A stretch of DNA of 64,000 nucleotides from contig NZ_OZ255701.1 of NCBI RefSeq assembly GCF_965276875.1, positions 558,001 to 622,000 of the forward strand, written 5' to 3'. How positions within the stretch are numbered: the first letter of the stretch is position 1; each line of letters begins with the position of its first letter. A model generated the notes under the pieces. That model did no database searches and had not been told where the DNA came from. It worked only from the letters and a program-made list of their open reading frames with translations. The position numbers were made by a program, and so were the translations under genes. This stretch comes from Lichenicoccus sp965276875 (GTDB taxonomy: Bacteria; Pseudomonadota; Alphaproteobacteria; Acetobacterales; Acetobacteraceae). Below, piece by piece: positions 37,788-48,248 of the stretch.

Positions 37788-37886
37788 GCCACACGTCCAA
37801 CGTCGACAAGCCGACCGCTTCATTGCCGACCTGACAGGGAAGCCGATCGATGCGATGCTCCGCGTGCAATCAGGCGGGTAGCAGCC

Positions 37887-39422
37887 ATGGGCCATCGCAA
37901 ACCAGCCATGCTGGTCATCCTCGACGGGTTCGGCTGGCGTGAGGATGATGCCGACAATGCCGTCCGGATGGCCCGGACTCCGCAATTCGACCGGCTCTGG
38001 GCGGAGGGTCCGACCGCGTTCCTGCGCACCTGCGGCCGCGATGTCGGCCTGCCCGACGGGCAGATGGGCAATTCCGAGGTCGGCCATCTGAATATCGGCG
38101 CCGGCCGGGTGGTGATGCAGGAACTGCCGCGTATCACCCATGCCTTTGAGACCAATGCCGTCGCCTCGATGCCAGCGATGGAGGGGCTGATCGCCCGCTT
38201 GCGAGAGACCGGCGGCACCTGCCACCTGCTCGGCCTGGTCTCGCCGGGTGGGGTGCACGCGCACCAGGACCATGCCGCAAGCCTGGCCCGGCTGTTGCAC
38301 GAGGCAGATGTCCCGGTGGTGCTGCACGTCTTTACCGACGGCCGGGACACGCCGCCGCAATCCGGTCGCGGGTTTCTGGCGCGGCTTGCGGCGGGTCTGC
38401 CCGCGGACGTGGCGATCGGCACGATCAGCGGCCGCTATTTCGCCATGGACCGGGACAATCGCTGGGACCGGGTTCAGCGCGCCTATGACGCCATCGTCTC
38501 CGGGGAGGGCCCACGCGCCGATGGTCCGGACGCCGTGCTGGCAGGCGCCTATGCGGTGTCGGTGACCGACGAGTTCGTGCCGCCCACGGTGATCGGCGAC
38601 TATCGCGGCATGCAGGACGGTGACGCAGTGCTGTCATTTAATTTTCGCGCCGACCGTATTCGCGAACTGCTCGACGCCCTGCTCGATCCGGACTTTGCGG
38701 GCTTTGCGCCCGCGCGCCGGCCGCAACTCGCCTGCGCCGTCGGCATGACCCGCTACAGCGACCGTCTCGCCGGCCGCATCGAGGTGCTGTTCACGCCGCA
38801 AAGCCTCGACGATCTGCTTGGCAACATCGTCTCGGCCGCGGGGCGACGGCAGTTGCGCATGGCCGAGACCGAGAAATATCCGCACGTCACCTATTTCCTC
38901 AATGGCGGACGCGAGGCGGTGCTGCCCGGCGAGGACCGGATCATGGTGCCCTCGCCGAAGGTCGCGACCTACGACCTGCAGCCGGAGATGTCGGCGCCCG
39001 AACTCACCGACCGCGCGGTCGAGGCGATCGGCTCCGGGCAGTACGACCTGATCGTGCTGAATTTCGCCAACCCCGACATGGTCGGCCACACCGGTGACCT
39101 TCAGGCTGCGATCCGCGCGGTGGAGACCGTCGATACCTGTCTGGGACGGATCGCACGCGCACTCGATGCCGCCGGCGGGGTGTTGCTCGCCACCGCCGAT
39201 CACGGCAATTGCGAGATGATGCGCGATCCCGAAACCGGCGCTCCACATACCGCGCATACGCTCAACGTGGTGCCGGTGCTGCTGTCCGGTCTTTCGGGGG
39301 CATCGTTGCAGGACGGCCGCCTCGCCGATCTGGCTCCCACCCTGCTCGCTTTAATGGGCTTGGCGCAGCCGGCGCTGATGACCGGCACATCGCTGCTGGC
39401 CCCCGCCGCCAGCCGCACCTGA
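37887..39422 (+). CDS. gpmI: 2,3-bisphosphoglycerate-independent phosphoglycerate mutase
   Basis: Mn-dependent interconversion of 3- and 2-phosphoglycerate in glycolysis. The 511-residue protein has the alkaline-phosphatase fold signatures. Metal-binding Asp13 is in VILDGFGW and catalytic Ser63 in QMGNSEVGHLNIGAGR. The inserted transferase domain includes HAHQDHAA, VFTDGRDTPP and GRYFAMDRDNRWDR. The C-terminal metal site is ATADHGNCEMM. It heads the rightward run envC-like, ctpA, polysaccharide deacetylase and rppH found in many alphaproteobacteria. Confidence 0.97.
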   Translation: MGHRKPAMLVILDGFGWREDDADNAVRMARTPQFDRLWAEGPTAFLRTCGRDVGLPDGQMGNSEVGHLNIGAGRVVMQELPRITHAFETNAVASMPAMEGLIARLRETGGTCHLLGLVSPGGVHAHQDHAASLARLLHEADVPVVLHVFTDGRDTPPQSGRGFLARLAAGLPADVAIGTISGRYFAMDRDNRWDRVQRAYDAIVSGEGPRADGPDAVLAGAYAVSVTDEFVPPTVIGDYRGMQDGDAVLSFNFRADRIRELLDALLDPDFAGFAPARRPQLACAVGMTRYSDRLAGRIEVLFTPQSLDDLLGNIVSAAGRRQLRMAETEKYPHVTYFLNGGREAVLPGEDRIMVPSPKVATYDLQPEMSAPELTDRAVEAIGSGQYDLIVLNFANPDMVGHTGDLQAAIRAVETVDTCLGRIARALDAAGGVLLATADHGNCEMMRDPETGAPHTAHTLNVVPVLLSGLSGASLQDGRLADLAPTLLALMGLAQPALMTGTSLLAPAASRT

Positions 39423-39469
39423 ACCGGTCGGCGCGGCTGCTTGCCCCGGGCGCCCTGCTGCTCGCAGGC

Positions 39470-40597
39470 GTGATGGCAGGCCACACGGCGGCAGGATGGG
39501 GGGCGGCAGGACGGGGGGCGACGCACAACGCGGCTCGACACATGGCTGCATCGCAAGCCAGACGCCACCGCGCCGAAGCCGACGCGTTGTCGCAGCAGGC
39601 GCGCAACGCGGCGCGACACCTGCGCCACACCGAAGACCTGGCCGCGGCGACGCAAGCCCGGATCGACGCCCTGGACACGCGCCGGCGCGATCTGCAGGCG
39701 GCATTGAGGCGCGAACGCGCGGGCCTCGAAGCCCTGCTGCCGCTGGCCTTGCGGCTGTCGCTGTATCCGGCGGAGACCCTGCTCGCGGCCCCCACCGATC
39801 CGGCCAATACGCTGAGCGGCCTGGCTGTGCTGCGCGGGCTCGGAGCACAGCTGCAAGCGCGCACCGAGGCGCTGCGCGCGCACCTGCACGAGATCGACCG
39901 GCTGAGTGCCACGCTGCGGGCGCAGGATCGCGGCCTCATGTTGCTCAGGCACGAGCAGGCGGCGCGCGGCGCGCAGGTCGAGGCGCGCGCGCAGGCAGCG
40001 GCAGCCGCACAACAGACGGCGCAGGAAGCCGTCGATCGCGCAGCACGCGCGGCGGCCGCCGACGCAGCACACGCCGCCGATCTGAAGGGTGCCATCGCCC
40101 GTCTGGCGGCGACAGAGCAAGCGGCGGCGGCACGGTTCCAGCGCGCGGCGCGTGCGGCGCGCGCGCAAACCGCCACAGGTTCGGGTCTCACCAGCCGCGC
40201 GCCCAGGAACGCCCAGATCATGGCCCCGGTGGCGGGAGCAATGGTGCAACATTGGGGCGCGCATACCGACGCGGGTCCGGCGCACGGCGTCACCTACGCC
40301 CCGCCGGCGCTGGCTGTGGTCACCGCGCCCTGCCGCGGTCAGGTCGATTTCGCCGGCCCGTTCCGCTCCTACGGCCATCTGGTGATCCTCGATTGCGGGC
40401 ACGGATACCGCTTTGTGCTGGCGGGACTGGACCGGCTGGATGTCGCGATCGGTCAGACCTTGCGCACGGGCGCACCGCTGGGGCGGATGCCGGACTGGCA
40501 TGCGGATAGCAAGATCGGCAGGCCGGCACTGTATGTGCAGCTGCGCCACGGCAGCGAGGCGGTCGATCCGATGGGCTTCCTGGGACGCGGGTCGTGA
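39470..40597 (+). CDS. EnvC-like murein hydrolase activator (coiled coil plus degenerate M23)
   Basis: Long coiled coil (AEADALSQQARNAARHLRHTEDLAAATQARIDAL and onward) followed by an M23/LytM-like domain (VTAPCRGQVDFAGPFRSYGHLVILDCGHGYRFVLAGL). The zinc-ligand positions look degenerate: HGVTY in place of HxGxD and LYVQLRHG in place of the HxH strand. It therefore probably activates an amidase rather than cutting murein itself, like EnvC. The start is uncertain. GTG 39470 is the first standard start after gpmI, but a signal-peptide-like stretch (RLLAPGALLLAGV) lies just upstream in frame, so a CTG at 39419 or an upstream start inside gpmI is possible. Confidence 0.82.
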   Translation: MMAGHTAAGWGAAGRGATHNAARHMAASQARRHRAEADALSQQARNAARHLRHTEDLAAATQARIDALDTRRRDLQAALRRERAGLEALLPLALRLSLYPAETLLAAPTDPANTLSGLAVLRGLGAQLQARTEALRAHLHEIDRLSATLRAQDRGLMLLRHEQAARGAQVEARAQAAAAAQQTAQEAVDRAARAAAADAAHAADLKGAIARLAATEQAAAARFQRAARAARAQTATGSGLTSRAPRNAQIMAPVAGAMVQHWGAHTDAGPAHGVTYAPPALAVVTAPCRGQVDFAGPFRSYGHLVILDCGHGYRFVLAGLDRLDVAIGQTLRTGAPLGRMPDWHADSKIGRPALYVQLRHGSEAVDPMGFLGRGS

Positions 40598-40684
40598 CGG
40601 CGATGTCGCAGAACAGTGGCAAGACGCCGCAATGTCCCTCATGATGGATCTGCCCATGATTGGCGCCACTGGGAGAGAGTTCGG

Positions 40685-42085
40685 ATGAAATTGCGCACTG
40701 GCCTGTTGCTCGGCGCGGCCTTTGCCGCCGGCGTCGCGGCGGGCCCCGATATCGGTGGCCTGGTGTGGCATCGTGGTGGCTCCCTGACGGCCGCCTTGAT
40801 GGCCTCAGCCCGAGCCGACGAGGCCGGGCAAGCCAACGCCCATGCCGAGACCTACCGGCTGCTGACCCTGTTCGGCGACGTCTTCGAACGCGTGCGCGCC
40901 GATTATGTCGAGCCGGTCACCGACCGCACGCTGATCGACAATGCGCTCGACGGCATGCTCTCCGGCCTCGATCCGCACAGCGCCTACATGACCGAGAAGC
41001 AATATGCCGACATGCAGGTGCAGACCCGTGGCGAGTTCGGCGGCCTCGGGCTGGAAGTCACCGGCGAAAGCGGGCTGATCAAGGTCATTACGCCGATGGA
41101 CGGCACACCCGCGGCGCACGCCGGCATGAAGCCGGGCGACCTGATCCTGTCGGTCAACCAGAAGAGCACGGACGGGATGTCGCTCAACGACGCGGTCGAC
41201 AAGATGCGCGGTCCACCGGGCTCGACCATCACCCTGGGCATCAAGCGCCCCGGCGTCGCCAAGCCGTTCGACGTCAGTCTGAAACGTGAAATCATCCATC
41301 TCGAGACGATCAAATCGGCACTCTACGGCAAGGTCGGCTACATCCGAATCGCGCAGTTCGACGAGGAGACCGACTCCGGCCTGCGCGCCGCCTATGCCAA
41401 GCTCAGCAAGCAGGCCGGCGGCAGCCTGTCGGGCCTGGTGCTGGATTTGCGAAACGATCCGGGCGGCCTGCTGGAGCAGGCGGTGGATGTGTGCGACGAC
41501 TTCATTACCTCGGGCGAGGTCGTCTCGACCCGCTCGCGTCACCCGCAGGACAGCGAGCGGATGAACGCGCACGGCGCGGACATCACCGACGGCGCCCCGA
41601 TCCTGGTGCTGATCAACCAGGGCACCGCGTCAGCCAGCGAAATCGTCTCCGGCGCCCTGCAGGACCATCAGCGCTCGGTGACCCTGGGGCAGCGCTCGTT
41701 CGGCAAGGGCTCGGTGCAGACCCTGATCCCGTTCCCCGGACACGGCGCCATCCGATTGACCACGGCGCGCTACTACACACCCTCGGGACGCTCGATCCAG
41801 GGACTCGGCATCACCCCGGACATCAAGGTGCAGGAGAGCCGCGACGACCTCGCCCGCTTCCTGCCGCGTGAGTCCAATCTCGACCACACCATCACCAACC
41901 AGGGCGGCACCGGGGTGGCCCCACCCCGCGCAGACCTGCCGGCAATCGCCAAGACCATCCCGGAAAAGCCGCCCGCCAACTGGCCGGCGTTCGATCCGAC
42001 CAAGCCCTCGACCGACTTCCAGTTGCAGCAGGGTCTGAAGGTGATCCATGCGATGATCGCGGAGCGCCAGCACGCCGGACCCTGA
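40685..42085 (+). CDS. ctpA: S41 carboxy-terminal processing protease
   Basis: Periplasmic C-terminal processing protease. A signal peptide (MKLRTGLLLGAAFAAGVAAG) is followed by the N-terminal helix bundle, a PDZ domain (about 95-175, GEFGGLGLEVTGESGLIKVITPMDGTPAAHAG) and the protease core. The catalytic Ser316 (GTASASEI) and Lys341 (FGKGSVQT) have the 25-residue spacing typical of the family. The ATG at 40685 is favoured by GGGAG upstream and the signal peptide. It follows the EnvC-like gene, so both may act on murein hydrolases. Confidence 0.96.
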   Translation: MKLRTGLLLGAAFAAGVAAGPDIGGLVWHRGGSLTAALMASARADEAGQANAHAETYRLLTLFGDVFERVRADYVEPVTDRTLIDNALDGMLSGLDPHSAYMTEKQYADMQVQTRGEFGGLGLEVTGESGLIKVITPMDGTPAAHAGMKPGDLILSVNQKSTDGMSLNDAVDKMRGPPGSTITLGIKRPGVAKPFDVSLKREIIHLETIKSALYGKVGYIRIAQFDEETDSGLRAAYAKLSKQAGGSLSGLVLDLRNDPGGLLEQAVDVCDDFITSGEVVSTRSRHPQDSERMNAHGADITDGAPILVLINQGTASASEIVSGALQDHQRSVTLGQRSFGKGSVQTLIPFPGHGAIRLTTARYYTPSGRSIQGLGITPDIKVQESRDDLARFLPRESNLDHTITNQGGTGVAPPRADLPAIAKTIPEKPPANWPAFDPTKPSTDFQLQQGLKVIHAMIAERQHAGP

Positions 42086-42116
42086 ACGACGCAAGCCTGC
42101 AGGAAACCCCGCACGC

Positions 42117-43139
42117 TTGGGATGGTTGCCACGGTCGCGCGCCGGGCGGGCGCTGCTGGCCTTCTGGGCGGTGCTGCTGATTGCTGCACTTGGCGTCGCG
42201 GGGACACTGCAATGGCTGGGGCCGCCGCCCCCGCGCGCCGTGCCCAGGCCTATCGGCACAAAGCATTCAGGTGCCCCGGTGCCAGGTCCGCCGCCGCACG
42301 CGGAGCCCGCCGTCCCGGAGTCCGCGCTGCTGGAGCCAGCACCTCTGGTCAAGGGCGGCATGATACCACGGATCGCCGCCGACGGACGCCAGGCCCGGAC
42401 GGTCTACGCCGCGGCGACGCCGGCAGTGCCGGCTGGCTTCAAGCGGGTTGCCATCCTGCTGGACGGTATGGGTCTGTCATCGGCGGCAAGCCTCGATGCC
42501 ATCGACACGCTACCTGCCGCGGTGAGCCTGGCGGTCTCCCCCTACGCCGTCGCCCCCGCGGCACTGCTGAAGGCCGCGCGCGAGGCGGGCCACGAGATCC
42601 TGTTGTCATTGCCGATGCAGCCGGCCGGGGCACCGCTCGACGACGAGGGTGGCTTCGCCCTGACCGAGCAGGTCAGCGACGCAACGAACCTTACCCGCCT
42701 GCAATGGGCACTCTCGCGCTTTGCCGGCTATGCCGGCGTCACCAACGCCTTTCTCGGCATGGCCGGGACGGGGTTCGCGGAGTCCGAGCAGTTCGACGAC
42801 GTTACCCGGCGCCTGGGCCGGCGCGGATTGTTCTACCTCGATGCGACTGCGGGTGCGAAGCCGCCGGTCGGGGTCGCCTGGGTGGACGCCGACCTGCGTC
42901 TGGACGATCCGCCGGATGCCGCCACCATCGACCGGGGGTTGGCGGCACTCGAGCGACTGGCACGCCGCAAGGGCAGCGCCATAGGCGTCGCCGGGCCGAT
43001 CTTTCCGGTCACCGTTACACGTCTGGCCGATTGGGCGCACGGCCTGCGAGCGCGTGGCCTGGTGCTGGTGCCGGTGAGCAGCCTGGTGCATGACCCTGTT
43101 ACCGCGCAGCAAGGGATGGTTCAGCATGGTCCCCGGTGA
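42117..43139 (+). CDS. Divergent polysaccharide deacetylase (YibQ/DUF610 family)
   Basis: A 340-residue membrane-anchored protein. One N-terminal helix (ALLAFWAVLLIAALGVAG) and a Pro-rich linker precede a divergent polysaccharide deacetylase domain: FKRVAILLDGMGLS, LPAAVSLAVSPYA, AREAGHEILLSLPMQPAG, GVTNAFLGMAGTGFAES, GLFYLDATAG and AIGVAGPIFPVTV. The start is TTG 42117, with AGGAAA about 10 bp upstream. The family commonly lies downstream of ctpA and envC in proteobacteria. The envelope substrate is not known. Confidence 0.88.
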   Translation: MGWLPRSRAGRALLAFWAVLLIAALGVAGTLQWLGPPPPRAVPRPIGTKHSGAPVPGPPPHAEPAVPESALLEPAPLVKGGMIPRIAADGRQARTVYAAATPAVPAGFKRVAILLDGMGLSSAASLDAIDTLPAAVSLAVSPYAVAPAALLKAAREAGHEILLSLPMQPAGAPLDDEGGFALTEQVSDATNLTRLQWALSRFAGYAGVTNAFLGMAGTGFAESEQFDDVTRRLGRRGLFYLDATAGAKPPVGVAWVDADLRLDDPPDAATIDRGLAALERLARRKGSAIGVAGPIFPVTVTRLADWAHGLRARGLVLVPVSSLVHDPVTAQQGMVQHGPR

Positions 43140-43647
43140 CGTCGAGGATGCGTTCGCCCACCTGCCCTACCGTCCGAATGTCGGCGCCGCCTTGTTCAAC
43201 CGCGACGGGCTGGTGCTGGTGGCGCGACGTGCCGACCTGCGAAACGGTTCGCGCGTGTGGCAACTGCCGCAGGGCGGCATCGATGCGAACGAGGCGCCGG
43301 CTGCCGCGGTGCTGCGCGAACTGCGCGAGGAGATCGGCACCGACCAGGCCGAGATCATCGGCGAGCATCCCGATTGGCTGTCCTACGATCTGCCGGCGCA
43401 CCTGATCGGCCGCTCGCTCGGCGGCCGCTACCGAGGTCAGCGCCAGCGCTGGTTCGCGCTGCGCTTCACCGGCTCGGACTCCGATATCCGGCTCGATCTC
43501 GACCCGCACCCCGAGTTCGATGCCTGGAAGTGGCTGGAACTGGCGGCGCTGCCGGCCCAGGAGGTCGGCTTCAAGCAGGCCATCTACACGATCCTGGCGA
43601 TCTCGTTCGCGCCGTTTGCGGTGCCTGTCGGCGCGCGATCTCGGTGA
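43126..43647 (+). CDS. rppH: RNA pyrophosphohydrolase (Nudix)
   Basis: Removes pyrophosphate from 5' ends of RNA, starting decay. The Nudix box GGIDANEAPAAAVLRELREEIG is complete. YRPNVGAALFNRDGLVLVARR and GQRQRWFALRFTGSDSDIRLD are typical RppH. ATG 43126 is chosen because AAGGGA lies 9 bp upstream and the family begins here; it overlaps the deacetylase gene by 14 bp. The frame is open to an ATG at 43090. Confidence 0.95.
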   Translation: MVPGDVEDAFAHLPYRPNVGAALFNRDGLVLVARRADLRNGSRVWQLPQGGIDANEAPAAAVLRELREEIGTDQAEIIGEHPDWLSYDLPAHLIGRSLGGRYRGQRQRWFALRFTGSDSDIRLDLDPHPEFDAWKWLELAALPAQEVGFKQAIYTILAISFAPFAVPVGARSR

Positions 43648-44531
43648 GGTCCGCCGGCGCGCCAGCGGTGCTCGCGGCGCCAGCCTTGCTCGCGGCCATC
43701 GTCTCGTTCCAGATCGGTGCGGCCCTGGCCAAGTCGTTGTTCACAGCCCTCGGGCCGTTCGGCGTGGCGGGGCTGCGGATCGGGCTTGCGGCCGTGCTGC
43801 TCGCCGCCATCTGGCGACCGTGGCGGCGGCTGTCGGGCGCCGCCTCGGGGGGCGTGGCCAAGCAAGGCGCGATCATCGCCTACGGCCTGTCGCTCGGGGC
43901 GATGAACCTGTGCTTCTACCTGGCGCTGGCGCGGCTGCCGCTGGGGATCGCGGTGGCCATCGAGTTCACCGGACCGCTGGCCCTTGCCGTTTTCGGCTCG
44001 CGACGCAGGCTGGACCTGCTCTGGGCGGCCCTCGCGGCGCTGGGGCTCGCGCTGCTGCTGGCACCGCGCACGTCGCTGCGCGGTCTCGATCCGATCGGCA
44101 TCGCATTCGGCTTTCTCGCCGGCCTGGGCTGGGCGCTCTACGTTCTCGCCGGCCAGAGGATTGACCGAGAGCTGCCGGGCGGCCAGGCGACGGCCCTTGG
44201 CATGGCGGTCGCGGCCGTCGTCATCGTGCCGTTCTGCCTGCCGGCAATGGTGCCGGTGCTGCATCGCCCCGTACTGCTGGCCGCGGCCCTGCTGGTGGCG
44301 GTGCTGTCCAGCGCCCTGCCCTACGCGCTCGAACTCTTCGCCCTGCGTCGGATGACGGCGCGCGGCTACGGCGTGCTGAGCAGCGTGGACCCGGCGCTGG
44401 CCGCATTGTCCGGGCTGGCGTTGCTTGGCGAGCAGCTCTCGGCCTGGCACTGGCTGGCGATTGGCTGCATCGTGCTGGCCTCGGTGGGCAGCACCCTGGC
44501 CGCCGACGCGCCGAAGATCATACCGGCGTGA
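43644..44531 (+). CDS. EamA-family exporter (RhtA-like)
   Basis: A 295-residue, ten-helix drug/metabolite transporter with two EamA repeats (about 10-140 and 150-285). Blocks such as FQIGAALAKSLFTALGPFGVAGLRIGLAAVLL, NLCFYLALARLPLGIAVAIEFTGPLALA and LPYALELFALRRMTARGYGVLSSVDPALAALSGLALLGE match RhtA-type threonine/homoserine exporters. The GTG start overlaps the rppH stop (GTGA). The 3' end lies within a 15-bp tandem repeat shared with the converging vapC gene. Confidence 0.9.
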   Translation: MRSAGAPAVLAAPALLAAIVSFQIGAALAKSLFTALGPFGVAGLRIGLAAVLLAAIWRPWRRLSGAASGGVAKQGAIIAYGLSLGAMNLCFYLALARLPLGIAVAIEFTGPLALAVFGSRRRLDLLWAALAALGLALLLAPRTSLRGLDPIGIAFGFLAGLGWALYVLAGQRIDRELPGGQATALGMAVAAVVIVPFCLPAMVPVLHRPVLLAAALLVAVLSSALPYALELFALRRMTARGYGVLSSVDPALAALSGLALLGEQLSAWHWLAIGCIVLASVGSTLAADAPKIIPA

Positions 44532-44931
44532 AAGTGGTTGGCGTGAAAGTGGTTGGCGTGAAAGTGGTTGGCGTGAAGCCAACACCGAGCCTGGTGGCGG
44601 CGGCAGCGAGGCGGCGGTCCCGGGTCCAGAGGGCAGCGTCGCGCGTCAGCAGGCTGGATGCGAGCAAATGCGCGTCGATGAACCCGATGCCGATATCGTA
44701 GAGGCGATGCCGCTCAATCAGATGCCGTACCTCGTCGTTGCCGGCTATGGCAACCTGCGGCAGACCGTCGAGGGCCGCGAGGATTTGCCCCCGCTGCCTG
44801 AGTGAGCCAAGGGCGAGTTCGTTAATGATGAACGGGTGGCCGAGCACGCGGCAGTCCTGTAGCAACGTCTCGAGCCCAAGGTCACCGGCGCGGAGATGGT
44901 CGATCCAGACCGATGTATCGGCCAGGATCAG
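44518..44931 (-). CDS. VapC-type PIN-domain ribonuclease toxin
   Basis: A PIN endoribonuclease toxin. In frame from 44931 it reads LILADTSVWIDHLRAGD, with acidic residues at ADTS, INELALG, FIDAHLLAS and TRDRRL, the usual PIN quartet. No ATG, GTG or TTG exists at the expected start. CTG at 44931 gives the standard (M)ILADTSVWIDHLR start 8 bp after the antitoxin stop; the first standard start, TTG 44865, would remove the first catalytic Asp. The C-terminus carries an added FTPTTFTPTTFTPTTFTPV tail from the tandem repeat. Confidence 0.8.
   Translation of the reverse strand: MILADTSVWIDHLRAGDLGLETLLQDCRVLGHPFIINELALGSLRQRGQILAALDGLPQVAIAGNDEVRHLIERHRLYDIGIGFIDAHLLASSLLTRDAALWTRDRRLAAAATRLGVGFTPTTFTPTTFTPTTFTPV
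44525..44578. repeat. 15-bp tandem repeat, 3.6 copies
   Basis: Unit GGCGTGAAAGTGGTT at 44525-44539, 44540-44554 and 44555-44569, then a partial GGCGTGAAG at 44570-44578; copies are perfect. It spans the last codons of the exporter gene and encodes (FTPTT)x3 at the C-terminus of the VapC toxin on the other strand. A 15-bp unit keeps frame, so copy number can vary without frameshift. Confidence 0.9.
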
Positions 44932-44939
44932 GCCCGCGA

Positions 44940-45146
44940 TTATACCGCCCCGCCGCGATCGGATTGGCGGCGGGGAATGGCCTCGAGTCCGGGCTCGCTG
45001 CCGCCGAGACGTGCCAGCCGTCGCGCGCTCTCGCGCTCGATCAGCGCGCCGAGTGCCTCACGCACCAGGGCCGTACGCTCGCGCTGGCCGCTGAGGGTCT
45101 GGGCGCGTTCCAGCAGCTCGTCGTCGATGGCAAGGGTGGTACGCAT
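44940..45146 (-). CDS. VapB-type antitoxin
   Basis: About 68 residues: MRTTLAIDDELLERAQTLSGQRERTALVREALGALIERESARRLARLGG, a VapB/Arc-like ribbon-helix-helix followed by a flexible tail ending RRQSDRGGAV. ATG 45146 is preferred because GGAG sits 6-7 bp upstream (GGAGATTGCG-ATG); ATG 45158 would start inside that ribosome site. It is upstream of vapC, same strand, so the two form a type II pair that represses itself. Confidence 0.87.
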   Translation of the reverse strand: MRTTLAIDDELLERAQTLSGQRERTALVREALGALIERESARRLARLGGSEPGLEAIPRRQSDRGGAV

Positions 45147-45204
45147 CGCAATCTCCATTCAGGCATCTCAAATGGCACCGAATGATGTCAATGGCAATGC
45201 CTAT

Positions 45205-46995
<1,791 letters not shown>

Positions 46996-47084
46996 GCTCG
47001 GTCGTCCTGCTGCGCGCGCCCCCGCTTCGCACCGGGGCGGCGTTCTCTACAGCAGGGGCAAGCGAAAAAGCCAGGATTGGTTTA

Positions 47085-48098
47085 TCACATCGCCATCGGT
47101 TTGGGATGCATCGGACGCAACGAAGCCGGAGGCTGCCAGCCGGCGACCGCGGGCGCACGCGGGCGAATGCCAGCCTTCGCTCCGCGTGCGGCGATCATGC
47201 CGGGCAGGTCGGCCAGCAGCAGGCTGACCAGGCGCGGATCAAACTGGGTGCCGGCGCGCGCCCGCAGGCTGCCGGCGAGAGAGGCGACCTCGGTGGGGAC
47301 TGCAAGAATACGGTCGAAGGTCTCGGCCAGGGCGACGACACGGCTGGTCAAGGGGATTTGCTCGCCAGCCAGGCCGGTCGGATAGCCGCTGCCGTCCCAG
47401 TTTTCATGGTGATGCAGAGCGATATCGGCGGCGAGGTCGAGCATCGGCTCGCGGCTATGGGCCAGCATGCGAAAGCCGATGCGGGTATGGTTCTGCAGCA
47501 GACGCCATTCGTCGGGCGCCAGCGCCGCGGTGGGCAGCGCGCGCTCCTTGCTAAGGATTGCCTCGGGAACACCGGCTTTGCCGATATCGTGCAACGAGAC
47601 GGCGGCCAGCAGGTCGCGGGCGTAAGCGGGATCGAAGCCGGCGGCAAGTGCGAGCCGCACCGCGACCTGTGCGATGGCGTCCTCGTGGCTGTTGCCGGCA
47701 CCATGCAGGCGGCGAACCAGGTGGTGCGCGCTGACCCTGGGACCAGCGATGCCGCGCCACGCCGTGCAGCCGCCGGCGCCAATCCCGGCGAGCCCGACGC
47801 AGAGCAGCACCGAGAGGAGAAGCGGGGCGCCGAGCAACGGGGACGCGGTGTCGCCGTGCAGGCCCAGGAACAGGATGGCGACGCCAAGCAGCATGCCGAA
47901 GGCCAGCGGCTTGACGAGGTCGCCAAGGCCGATCAAGGGACGCAAGCCAGGGCTATGCAAACGACGACCAATGGCGAAGCTGGCGAGATAACCGGCTATG
48001 CAAAGGAGGCCGCTGAGCGCGGTGGTGGTGACGAGAATGGCTTCGCGCGGCGCGTGGAACACGGACATCAAGCCCCCGATGAGCCCAAGCTCTTGCAA
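47085..48098 (-). CDS. Membrane-anchored HD-GYP domain phosphodiesterase
   Basis: A 337-residue protein. Three or four N-terminal membrane helices (AILVTTTALSGLLCIAGYLAS, LAFGMLLGVAILFLG, APLLLSVLLCVGLAGIG) precede an HD-GYP domain. Metal and signature motifs are present: SLHDIGKAGVPEAIL, NHTRIGFRMLAHS and HHHENWDGSGYPTGLAGEQIPL. It probably hydrolyses c-di-GMP. A TTG at 48098 follows TTAAGGAAGA at good spacing; ATG 48068 is an alternative. The C-terminus is a basic/Pro-rich tail. Confidence 0.88.
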   Translation of the reverse strand: MQELGLIGGLMSVFHAPREAILVTTTALSGLLCIAGYLASFAIGRRLHSPGLRPLIGLGDLVKPLAFGMLLGVAILFLGLHGDTASPLLGAPLLLSVLLCVGLAGIGAGGCTAWRGIAGPRVSAHHLVRRLHGAGNSHEDAIAQVAVRLALAAGFDPAYARDLLAAVSLHDIGKAGVPEAILSKERALPTAALAPDEWRLLQNHTRIGFRMLAHSREPMLDLAADIALHHHENWDGSGYPTGLAGEQIPLTSRVVALAETFDRILAVPTEVASLAGSLRARAGTQFDPRLVSLLLADLPGMIAARGAKAGIRPRAPAVAGWQPPASLRPMHPKPMAM

Positions 48099-48248
48099 TC
48101 TTCCTTAACGAAAAAATTACGATAACCCTTTCACCACCGCAACACTCAAGTGCGGTTACGCGAGAATTTTTTTGCCGTTCACCCTCAGGTTGTTCCAGGG
48201 CATGAGATTGCATCAATATGTTGCGCCGCACAAAGCAAGAGGTGCTGC

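Noticed and set aside
39209..39469. N-terminal extension of the EnvC-like protein inside gpmI
   Set aside because: It overlaps gpmI by more than 200 bp and is Arg/Gly-rich without family similarity, though the true start remains uncertain.
44525..44578. Short tandem repeats considered as a CRISPR array
   Set aside because: The 15-bp units have no spacers and encode a repeated peptide in vapC.
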